A stretch of DNA of 31,585 nt from NCBI GenBank assembly GCA_036897625.1, contig JAYMTA010000315.1, forward strand, positions 1 to 31,585, given 5' to 3'. Shown one piece after another: positions 21,447 to 31,170 of the stretch (its first letter is position 1; each line of letters opens with the position of its first letter). A program made the translations under genes and the position numbers. Under the pieces are notes generated by a model. That model searched no databases. It worked only from the letters and a program-made list of their open reading frames with translations, and was not told the origin of the DNA. Source of the DNA: Pelargonium cotyledonis (Eukaryota; Streptophyta; Magnoliopsida; Geraniales; Geraniaceae).

Positions 21447-22499
21447 TGCGGAGAAAATCCGATCGTTGGCCCAGAATTCGAATTTGAATTCAAATCCGAA
21501 AGCTGAGCTACGGATCTGAACACGAACAGGCAGGTATTGCCATGATCACGACGAAATCGAGGAGAGAAGAGAAAGAGAGTGTGGTTTGGTGCGTCTCTGA
21601 GGGTGAGAGGGAGGAGAGATGTGATGGTGTCGGAGATCGGCGTACGGTGGTGCGAGGGCGGTGGAGCCACGCGCCGTCGGAGTTGGGGACTGTTTGGCGC
21701 TTGGGAGTTAATTGAATGGTAAATGGTGGTGAGAGAGTGCGCGCGGAGAAATTGGCTGTTGGTCCAATTAGGTGTGTTCTGTTCGAGGGTGTTTATATGT
21801 GGGCCCAAGCCAAAAGTGGGTCGTTTTTGTTTGTTGTTTTACGGGTTATGACTTGGATCCGACCCACCAACCGGTTCGGCAATTTGGACTCTATTCCACA
21901 TGAACTCGAAACCCGGCCCAACCAACTTTTCGGGACGCACATTAACACGTTTTTATGCCTAAATAGCGAAATCGAACATGTTCTGATTCGACACACAGCT
22001 TGAAATTTGATGTTTTTTCGAGTCACATTTCTGTTAAGATTTATCAGTATGATCTGAAACAAGCTGAATATGAACTCGAAATTATCATCTTTACATGCAT
22101 GTGGTGTGATTTTCTTATGGTAAAATTTAAATTAGAGAAAAATAACTTATTGTCGTGGATATGAGGTATTTTTCAACAATGTAGACAACGATAGGTAATA
22201 GGACAACTTGAGAAGCACTTTATAAATTGATGTTCATTTTTCATAAGTAGTTTTCAAGAGTAAAAGTTGTGCGTATGGTCCTTACAACTTTATAGCGTCA
22301 TGACCGCTCAGTCGTGCACTCATTTGTTTTGACATGATCATATGATTTCAGTAACTGAATTACTAATTAATAACAGTTGTCGTTGACTACGTCTCAATTC
22401 TTAAAAGAGAATGTGAGCATAGGCAGAGATAGAGATTAGGTTGTAGTAGATAGTCGACCACATTATCTCCCTTAAACCCTCGTTACATAAATTACAAAC
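21447..22499. other. Divergent promoter region, SYP4 side
   Basis: GC-richer 5' leader/promoter of the syntaxin gene next to 21446, then AT-rich DNA. Words such as CCGGTTCGG, AACCCGGCCCAACC and GAACATGTTCTGATTCG around 21840-22080 resemble degraded hAT-like repeats; not classifiable. Confidence 0.4.
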
Positions 22500-22725
22500 A
22501 CATATCTCAGCCACACGTCGAAAGAGGTGTCTCGAACTCCAAACTTCAAAGTTGTGCAAAAACACCTATACCGCTCAACCAGTAAATATCGATCAGCTTT
22601 GCATTACATATATTACAAACACATATCTATCCAAACGTCGGAAAAAATGCCTCGAACTCAAGACTTCAAAATCGTGCAAAAGCGCCTATACCGCTCAGCC
22701 AATAGCCGTGGATTAGCTTTGCCAT
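22500..22725 (-). repeat. Two tandem tRNA-like SINE units (period about 121 bp)
   Basis: Two similar units start near 22500 and 22621. Reading on the minus strand, each has a perfect A-box match (TGGTTGAGCGG and TGGCTGAGCGG) and a B-box core (GTTCGAGAC and GTTCGAGGC) about 35 nt later. Both include GCGGTATAGG and TTTTGCACGA/AA, and CTTTGAAG/TTTTGAAG. No intact cloverleaf is formed. This looks like a dimeric or tandemly duplicated tRNA-derived SINE. Confidence 0.65.
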
Positions 22726-22733
22726 TGAATTGA

Positions 22734-22832
22734 GTGAGCTCCAAGTCCAACCCATTAAGTAGGTGCCCACCAAATGAAACCGACTAGGCACACGAGTGAG
22801 GTGAGCTCCAAGTCCAACCCATTAAATAGGTG
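22734..22832. repeat. 67-bp direct repeat pair
   Basis: GTGAGCTCCAAGTCCAACCC at 22734 recurs at 22801, each followed by ATTAA(G/A)TAGGTG. Confidence 0.85.
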
Positions 22833-23164
22833 TCCGTTTAATAACCTTTCACTCTCATTTTTCTCCTTTGGACGCTACCAATATTCACCGCATATTTACT
22901 CGATTATATGTAAAATAAAAATAGAAACTTTTTTACAAAAATAAAATAAAATAAAATCTAAGCAAATAGATAAAACACTTGCCTTTTTCGGTGAAATTGG
23001 CCTCTCCGACAGACAACAATAGTACCAGCTCCTCCTCCACCCCTCCTCTCCATCGTCATCGTCGTCTCCACCTCTCTCACTCACTGATTTCCCATTTCTT
23101 TGCGATTTTCTAGGGTTTTCTGATTCCTATTGCCCCCAATTCCAGATCCAGACTCTGTAATCGG

Positions 23165-23173
23165 AAACCCTAA
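23165..23173 (+). promoter_or_regulatory. Telo-box-like motif in Di19 leader
   Basis: AAACCCTAA matches the plant telo box often found near transcription starts of broadly expressed genes. It lies 66 bp upstream of the Di19 ATG; function inferred only. Confidence 0.35.
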
Positions 23174-23238
23174 TTTTGTTTGATCCGACTGAGAGAAAAC
23201 GCGTCAAACATTTCCCCCGATTTCAGTCTATTACAGCT

Positions 23239-26200
23239 ATGGATGCCGATGCGTGGAGTGTGCGTCTCAATTCGGCTTCGAAGCGTTACCAGTCAGTTCT
23301 TCAATCGCGATCTGGTGAGCTCGATTAACCCCCGTTTTTTCTCCATCTTTCGAGGGCTCCGGAAATTTTTACGAATTTTGCAGGATTTTTAATGCCCATC
23401 TTAATTTTCTGGTGAGCTGAGCTTGTTGGAGCTCGTTTATGTCGTAAAGTTTCATACTTTACGTTATTGAGATTTTCTTGGCGGTGAAAATGACGGGAAA
23501 GGACAAACCCATGATTTTAGTAATGTATTTTCCAGTAAAAGTCGTGTTTTTTGTTGTTGTAATTGATATTTTGGTTCCATTTGATTGCTGGGAGTTCAAG
23601 GAAATAAAAGGAACAGAAAAAAGAGAGGATATTTATTGTTTTTTAATGCTAAATTTTGCGATTTTATTGCAACCCAAACAATATGAAATATTGCCATCTC
23701 TATTGAAATATTGGGTCTGAGTAGATTTCTGATGTGAACACAAAGAATTTAATGTTCACTTTTGTTTTGTTTCCTTGCAATAAATAATCAAGCTTTGTAT
23801 TTCTTCAGTATCATTTATTATTTGTGTTTATTGATATGAGGTTATGTGGCTGCAGATATGTTTATGGGGTTTGAGGAAATTGATGTGGATGATGATATAA
23901 GGGAGGAGTTTCCATGTCCATTCTGTTCAGAGTATTTTGATATTGTTGGATTGTGCTGCCACATTGATGAAGAGCATCCTGTGGAGGCAAAGAATGGGGT
24001 ATTTACTTCCCTAAAGTCTTTTGATATCAAGCTTCCATTTGTAAGATACATGGATATGACTGTTTAAGAAGTTTGGGTGTTCCTTTTATGGTTAGTTGTT
24101 TGCAAGTTCTTGGGTATTTGAACTCTACTTGTAGGGTCATGATTTTCTTCTCTTTGTTGTCTAGTGGATGCTGCATGAGTTTCTCGTATTCCTTTTCGGG
24201 AAGAACTAAGGAAAAGTTCGTCAGCATTGGACATTTCCCATTGTGCATGTGTTGTGACAAACTCAATGGGTTCGAACTAACTTATTATAAGGATGTTCAT
24301 TGATATTTTATGCATAAGTAACTTCCTAAAACTCATTTTAAGATGAAAGTGTTAGACAAACTAGACAGCCATTTTGGGATGAATAGAGTACTAAATATGT
24401 CTGATATCAGCTGAGTTTACTTGTCAACTTTTAAATTTCACCAGTTACCTACTTGTTGGAGTGTCATTAGGAAATAGTATTTGCTGATATTTTCCTTACT
24501 TTACCTTTTGCTCCCGTGGTGTTCAAGTTTTTAGTGGTTCTGCCTCTGGATAAATGAATGCATGACTGACTATCAGATAATGATGTGTCTTGGACAGTTT
24601 GATTGGGGGTGTGTAGAGGTGATGTGTACTCTGATGATGTTGTCATTGCATAAAAGTAAATCTAGTTTTCATGATTTTTGTTGGTTTACATTGAATAACA
24701 TTTGTGCTTCTTATTATGACAATTTGTTTTTGTATATATAGTAGACAAGCTTTGTATTGAGGGATGCTTACTGATATTTGACTTCCCCCATGGTGGGGAC
24801 TTTTATGTTTTGCAGGTATGTCCAGTTTGTGCAATGAGGGTGGGGGTTGATATGGTTGCGCACATAACCCTTCAACATGGGAATATTTTCAAGATATCCT
24901 TTTTCCTTAATCTATTTACTGTTACAAGTGCTATTTCCTTTGTTAAAAGATCAATATGGACACCTGAGTGCAATTTAATGGGGTTAGGTGTTCCACATGC
25001 CATTTCCATTTGCCCCAGATTAACTTGTTTCATGGTGATCATCAATGAATAATTTGCATCTTTGTTGTTTAACTTCATATGTGTTTCTGTTGAGTGTTGT
25101 CCATCAAAAATTCACTCCTTTTACTCTTGCACTTTTAGTTTCTGTGAATATTTTCTACTGAACCTGTGGTAACTGATAACTTTGAAATGTATGGATGTTC
25201 TTCTGTAAAGACTGATTTACCTTTATTGACATCCGATTCAACACTTCTGTGTTAACCTAGACCTTCTCCTTTTCAATTAAACCTCTCCTGAACAAGTCTA
25301 TGAAACCTTGAGTCTTGTGCAAGTCAGCCAGTTTATTTGTCAGCTATTTTTAGGGGGTAGGCTTTGCTTGCAATAGTTTGACACCATTTGTATTTGAAAG
25401 TATGATGTTGAGTTGTCTCAAGTCTTTGAATTCCTTAACTATTACTTACATGCAGCGTAAGAGGAAATCACGCAAAGGTGGATCTCATTCAACGCTTTCT
25501 TTATTAAGGAAAGAACTTCGAGAAGGAAACTTACAATCTCTTTTTGGTGGTTCGTCCTGTATAATTTCTTCATCCAATGCAGCTCCTGATCCACTATTGT
25601 CATCATTTATACTGCCTATGGCTGATGATTTCATCAGCAGTCAGCCTCACTTTTCAGCTGAAATAAGCTCAGTGAAGAAAAGCTCAGATGAGAATGTGTC
25701 ACTTAGGTATGTCATTGTTGCATAGTCGTGTATATCTTTTTGTTCCTTCTCTATCTACTTCATCCTCTTTATAGATTTTCATGTCTTTGTGGCTGATAAT
25801 GGGTTCTGTTATAGACTTATGGTTATCTCTGAACTGATAGTTTTAACTTTGCCTGAAGCTTTGCTGTATATTCAGGAGTACGTAGGTAGAATAAGTTTAC
25901 TGAATAAGCCAAAAAATGTTAAGAGAGACAATGTGGACCATAATTAGAGCTGGAAATTCATGTTGTAACACAACATGACACACCTACTTAAGAGTATAAT
26001 TGTAAATTAATCTTAGGAACGTGCCAAACTTGTTGGTTCTATTGTGCAAAATGTGTTGTGTCCTGTTCATGTCAATCATTTTGTGCCAACACAACCCATT
26101 TAGTTATCATGTTAAACGTGTTGTGTTCGTGTTCAACATGATTACCAAACGTGTCATGTTTTGTCGTGCAACACGGTTAACCTTCAATATGATACAAACA

Positions 26201-26854
26201 CGAAGTACGCACACACGAATTGGCAGCTCTAATCATGATGCATGATGAGTACATTCATATTCATACAAGTTGTAATATGCCCATCCATGAAAACCTACCG
26301 ATCCCAAAATATTGTAGGTTATAAAGTTTTATCAATTTGGTCCCCGTAGATAAATATCAAGTCACCGCATGTAACAGTTTGTCCTGAAGTAAAGGGGACA
26401 CTGATTACCATCAAACATTATGCTTGGTCAAGTAGCTGAAGGATTTTGTTCCTGAAGAAAATAATGGTTGATATCCTCGTTCGAGATGTATTGCAGAACT
26501 TTTGGGGACTGGGGAGTATAATCTGATTGATGCGCCTACTTCTTAGTGGAGTTATGAACCTTATGGAACCTAAACAAGGAATAATGACACACTTACCATT
26601 AATTTTGCTACTTTTTTGCCTTGGTATCATATCCATTACAAATGTGTTTATCATGACCGACTTATCTCTCCCCCATGAGACACTGTCTCTGCATAAGTAG
26701 TAATTTTGCTATTCAAATGCTTGATATCTTTCTCTTTGGTGACAGAAATGCTAAGTCGGGTCCAATGTCAATTAAGGACCAGCAAGAGAAAGCAAAAAGG
26801 TGTGAGTTTGCCCAAGGGCTGTTGTTATCCACCATTCTAGATGATAATTTATGA
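23239..26854 (+). CDS. Di19 (dehydration-induced 19) family zinc-finger protein
   Basis: Predicted 220-aa protein from five exons: 23239-23314, 23856-23998, 24816-24893, 25450-25706 and 26746-26854 (stop TGA). The family comprises nuclear zinc-finger regulators linked to drought, salt and light responses. The N-terminus MDADAWSVRLNSASKRYQSV is characteristic. Two Di19-type fingers are visible: C46, C49, H61, H66 (FPCPFCSEYFDIVGLCCHID) and C75, C78, H89, H94 (VCPVCAMRVGVDMVAHITLQ). A basic nuclear-localisation-like RKRKSRKGG (from 102) follows, then LSLLRKELREGNLQSLFGGS, and a C-terminal region ending with KAKRCEFAQGLLLSTILDDN. Three introns are GT-AG; the third (24894-25449) is AT-AC. Skipping that intron correctly gives NIFK|MQRKRK, as in other family members, which supports the unusual boundary. 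Intron 4 hosts a hAT-like MITE. Confidence 0.95.
24894..25449 (+). other. U12-type AT-AC intron in Di19
   Basis: The intron starts ATATCCTTT, a perfect match to the U12 donor consensus, and ends TTACTTAC. The branch site TTCCTTAAC (25431-25439) equals the U12 consensus TTCCTTRAC and places the branch adenosine about 11 nt from the intron end, within the short window the minor spliceosome needs. No GT-AG alternative preserves the conserved protein sequence across this junction. Confidence 0.93.
25945..26231. mobile_element. hAT-like MITE (287 bp)
   Basis: Terminal inverted repeats TAGAGCTGGAAATTC (left) and GAATTGGCAGCTCTA (right) with two mismatches. The flanking octamers ACCATAAT (25937-25944) and ATCATGAT (26232-26239) agree at 6 of 8 positions, compatible with an old 8-bp hAT target duplication. 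The interior is rich in GTGTTGTG/ACACG words. It lies in intron 4 of Di19. Confidence 0.7.
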
Positions 26855-27224
26855 AGAGGACGCGATAATGGAAGTCTTAATGACGAGCCAAGACAAGCAG
26901 TGCTGCAGTTTGTTTGTAGTGAATATTCCAATGTATGAATGACAGAGTGGAATAAGGTGAAGAAGTAGGAATGAGTGTAATTTACGTTGCATGTGAACTT
27001 TTGGCTGTTTAGAAGAAGCAGCCTGAACAGATTTCTATATATATATATATATTTCAGGTTATATAATTTAATTATTAAGAAAAAGAAAAGTGAAACTCCT
27101 GGTGAATTGCTGTCTCTTTGAATTGGTGACATCATTAGAAAGTTTCTTACAAGTCACAGCCAAGTTTAATACAAATACAGATTTGGCTGTTATTTTTTTA
27201 ATTTTTTAAACTAACTAGTTGAGT
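26855..27224. other. Di19 3' UTR and convergent spacer
   Basis: Presumed 3' UTR of Di19 with an AT dinucleotide run near 27037-27052. No gene. Confidence 0.4.
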
Positions 27225-27345
27225 TACATAATAGGGGGTGTTCTCTCCTTTAAATCCCACCTTATTCCATCCGACGTAATAGAATTTGAATCCACGATTT
27301 TTCACATGTAGATGTGTGTTATTGACCATTACGCTATCCCCAAAA
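27225..27345 (-). mobile_element. tRNA-derived SINE-like copy
   Basis: The minus strand carries a perfect A-box TAGCGTAATGG (27336-27326) and a B-box-like GATTCAAATTC (27292-27282), spaced as in tRNA-derived SINEs. The ends are approximate. Confidence 0.55.
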
Positions 27346-27589
27346 GGACTTGGCTGTTATATTGAAATCCAACATTGAGCTCCACGTTCACAAATTCACC
27401 AGGATAGAAACATTGAATAGCTTAAATCTGTTTTTTAATTACATTTATTTAATATAATATTATACAATGTCCAACTTTATCTTTCATAATTTTAGATCAC
27501 TTTTCACTTCTTAACTTGCCCAAAAATCTAACTTTTTTTAACCCCTTGATTTTGCTTAACCAAATACACACTGCACAGTAAGTTATTTT

Positions 27590-27604
27590 GGGACGGAGGA
27601 AGTA
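27590..27604. repeat. Stowaway-like terminus (relic)
   Basis: GGGACGGAGGAAGTA resembles the inverted Stowaway end GGGACGGAGGGAGTA. No partner end nearby. Confidence 0.4.
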
Positions 27605-27627
27605 ATTATTTTTGCCGTGTGCTGGTA

Positions 27628-27631
<4 letters not shown>

Positions 27632-27658
<27 letters not shown>
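27632..27658. repeat. AT dinucleotide microsatellite
   Basis: About 13 uninterrupted AT units in the convergent intergenic region. Confidence 0.9.
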
Positions 27659-27779
27659 GCAAAGTAAAATTTCAATAAAGAATTAAACCTTTTTGATGTG
27701 AAGTGCTATAAACAAGTAAACCACAAATATGTCTAAACCCTAACAAAGTATGGGTGTGCAGAGAAGAGATGCACAATCC

Positions 27780-30606
27780 CTAAACCCTAGTACTCCCTAC
27801 TAACCATTGTGGCAGTTTTGCATTCACAACCTCCCTTACAAAAGAACCAAAGCAAGATGAGCAACAACCTTTCATTGGACTAGTCTGTGCAGCTGCCACT
27901 ATTTCAGTGTGTGGACAGATGAATGATTGGGGCTCTAAACGAACCTCACTTCTTGACTGTTCAAGCCCACAAGCTGCTAAAATGGTGTGTGTCGACCTTT
28001 GAGTAACTTCTTCCATTGTAGTGTGGTCTGCATCGCATCAAAATATGAACGTCAGCATTTTCAATAGTGTTGGCAAAAGATTCAAGTTCCATAGCTATGA
28101 AGTGGGCAATTATTCTAATGGTTCTAAGTTCTAACCAACTTATCATAACGATATTGTTGGTAATTCAAGCATAACTAATCAACTAAAACGGAAAGTGGGC
28201 AATTATTTTAGAACGGAGGGAGTACTAGACCAGGACTTGGGAACAAAACCTAAGACACTAAGGTAGCGTGTTTGTATTAAGGCTTTTGCATAAATTCTAA
28301 TTCAAACGCTATCTAAAGCTCTACAATGCTTCTGTAACTAAAATGTTCGACGACTATGGAGTTCATGAAAATAATATAAGAAGCTGTAAATACCTAATCC
28401 AGTGCCTCTGGGCAAGCTCTGCAAGTGGCTTTTAACCATCGACTGCACTTGCTCCTTTTCTTTGAGGAGATAGCCATCTTCTCTGGTTGTCGAGGGAGAC
28501 ACCCCATCATCAGACCCAATGCTTGATCTGTTGCTGCAATGATATAGTTGCTCAAAAGCTGGAAAAGAATTTATCCTACCAAGACCATCCCATAATGTTC
28601 CATTGATACTCCGATCAGTAACTGTAGCATCTGAATTCTGAATTGCTTGCCCCCTTGAATAGTTTGATCTTAAGGAGAAAATATCTCGATTTTGGGCCGT
28701 GGGGGAAGGATTATATGGTAGCCTCTCCTCCAAAATAGTACAACCAGGCGGCCCATCTTGTGTCCTTGTGGGATGAAATGCCGTTTCCCAACCCAGATTG
28801 ATGTGAGAGCTTAAGGAATCTTGGCTTAAATTGACTGCTGAAATCCCATCACTTCTAGCAGACATGACACCCATTCTATTCATAATCTGATGTTGTAACC
28901 AGCGCCTCCCTGATAGAGTTGGCACTCCAGCCCCAGTAGCTGGAGAAGCCACTCGACCACCCCCAACAGAATGTCTTGGAGAAGAAAGAAACTCAAATTC
29001 AGTGACAGGTGTTGTGTGAGGTGAAGGCAGTGAGTTAAGGTCTATATCTTCCCTAAAACCCACGACAGGTGATGGTCTATTGGACAAGTTGTTTGTCATT
29101 CTTTGGTCAGGTAAATAAACTTGAGCTTGAGAAGTTGAGGATCCAAGAGCAATAGGTCTACAGCCTTCACAATACCAGTTCCCTTCTGGTACTTCCCACC
29201 CAAGACCAACACAATAAGTGTGTGCAGGTGAATCACAATGATCACATAGTAACATTAGGGCATCGTCCCCACCTTGGTGGCATACTATGCAAAACACATT
29301 CTCATAAGGATCCAAATAACCTCTAATTTCTTCCTCTGATGGTTGATAGACCTATATTGATTAGCAACCACATTCCGAATAAGAAAAGAACTACAATTAA
29401 ACATTAAAAAGAATTAACTAAACCCAATCCAACAAGCATATGAGAAAAACAACACACCTGATCACGTTCAGGAACCTCTACAACCACCGTTCTCAAATCA
29501 ATCCCTGCGTTCAACCTTGCAGGTTTACTAATTGAATGAAACCTCTGTTTGCACAAAGGGCAACGAGTTTCCACTTTGGACCATGCCGTGATGCAAGTGA
29601 AACAAAAATAATGACTGCAACAGCTAAGCGTTCCTCGCACTCTTCTTTTATCTTCTTCGGTCAAACAAATCCCACAAATCTGCTTCCCTACTTCATTCCG
29701 AACTTCCTCAACTTTCTCCTTGCCCTTTCTTCGTGGAGGCCATTTCAGCTGACCCAGAAAACTATCCTCCTCAATTTTTATCAACGAAGTTGAGCTCCTC
29801 AAATTTACACTTTTGTCTCTACACAACTCTCTGGCTTCTCTTATCTGTTCCCTCTCTTCCTCGGAGATAATGTACTCAAAATCGGATGACCCAGAATCCA
29901 ACAAATCGGAATCTGATTGCACTAAATATCTTCTTCTGCTCCGACCTGGATTTTTCGGACTCTTTTCTCTCAGGACTGGCTTCTTATCAATAGAAGTACA
30001 TCCGCCATCATTCTCAGATTCGGCTTTCCTCCTCAATCCCGGTCTCCTACCCTTCTTCGTAACCCTAGAGTTAGATTTTTTCCGCTTCTTTTGACATCTG
30101 ACAGGACCCTTTCTCCGCACACCCTTTTTCCCTACCTTCTTATTATGTGTTTTCCTTGTTATCCAAAATTCTCCCTCCTCGTCAACACAATCATCTTCAT
30201 CCGGTGTAAATTCATCATCCTCCTCATCATCATCATCTACATCATAATCCTCGTCGTCTTCCTCTTCCTCATCTTCGTCTATCAATGCCCTTTTCCTCTT
30301 TCGAGACACCGCCTTACCACAAGTTCTCCTCTTCCGCGATTTTGGTCTAGCTACCTTCTTCACCTCTTTAACCACCATATCCTCATCCTCCACAAACTCG
30401 TCCTCATCCAAAAAATTCCCAAAACCCTCATCTTCTGATGCACACCCGTCTAAAAAAGAACCATAGTCCTCCGAATCATCAGACACCACCACATCTTTCC
30501 CATCCGAAACAACATAGTCCTCATCAGAATCATCATCAGAAGAGAGTTTTGACCAAACCCTTCTGGCAAAATTTCCCTTGCAACCAACCTTGCCTCCCCT
30601 CCCCAT
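27780..30606 (-). CDS. Large RING finger plus PHD finger protein
   Basis: Predicted 784-aa protein from three exons: 30606-29458, 29351-28394 and 28027-27780 (stop TAG). Phases agree, and exon 3 joins as GLDHTTMEE. The N-terminus (MGRGGKVGCKGNFARRVWSK) is followed by a long Asp/Glu-rich region with serines, a basic stretch (KKRKKSNSRVTKKGRR) suggesting nuclear location, then a C3HC4 RING at about 311-352 (CGIC, CCSHYFCFTC, CPLC) and a C4HC3 PHD finger at about 404-447 (CIVC, CDHCDSPAHTYC, WYCEGC). The C-terminal exon has HTILAACGLEQSRSE and MKGCCSSCFGSFVREVV. RING fingers usually recruit E2 enzymes and PHD fingers often read histone H3 tails, so a chromatin-linked E3 ligase is plausible but inferred. 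It resembles plant relatives of PHD-and-RING proteins (PHRF1-like); Arabidopsis At3g05670 may be one (from memory). ATG 30606 is the first in frame. Confidence 0.93.
28028..28393 (-). other. Second intron of RING/PHD gene with Stowaway-like end
   Basis: Contains GAACGGAGGGAGTAC (28211-28225), resembling an inverted Stowaway terminus, and two copies of AGTGGGCAATTATT (near 28100 and 28194). Probable MITE remnant. Confidence 0.45.
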
Positions 30607-31081
30607 CTGCTCTTGCACCCAAAGTATCCCAAAACCCAGTCAACAAAAACCCAAATTTCCAGAACAGTAAAAATCAACAAAGCTCATCAATTTCATCAGC
30701 TAATGTTAAAATGAAAACAAAAAATCAAATCCCCATAAATCCAAAGATTCTTTCCTTTGTTTTTTTCTGGGTCAGGCTCATATCCAAATAAGGAAATGAA
30801 CAGAAGTTGCTATAATTAGAATATATAAAAAATAAATAAAAATCCCGATCATTTCCTCCCACCGGTATGCATGAACGGAATCAGATCAGCTTTGCATTTA
30901 CAAAATGAGACAACAAAAACAACAGTTTATCGGAACAAAATCTGTACAAAAAAAAACATCTGAGAATCTATAAACAAAAATATATGTTGATTTTGATATT
31001 TTCATGTACTGTAATTATAAAATTTACAGCAATGCATGCGTGCATTTCTGTACAATGAACAGGAAGAATAAGAAGCTGTAC
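30607..31081 (-). other. Possible 5' UTR intron of RING/PHD gene
   Basis: The minus strand shows a donor TCTCAG|GTACAG at 31081 and an acceptor-like GCAAGAGCAG directly before the start ATG. Inferred from splice-like sequences only; the leader may instead be continuous. Confidence 0.35.
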
Positions 31082-31170
31082 CTGAGAAGAGGAAGCAAGC
31101 AACTGCTGGGGACACACAGATTTGCTTTTTCCAGAAAACGTTTTCGTTGTTATTTTGTTTTGAATTTTTA

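Noticed and set aside
22500-22725. Tandem tRNA genes
   Set aside because: Same reason: promoter boxes without a cloverleaf or identifiable anticodon stem.
27225-27345. A tRNA gene
   Set aside because: It has A and B boxes but the acceptor and anticodon stems do not pair; treated as SINE-like.
29536-30791. Plus-strand open frames opposite the RING/PHD gene
   Set aside because: Mirror images of the acidic and basic low-complexity coding region; no independent support.
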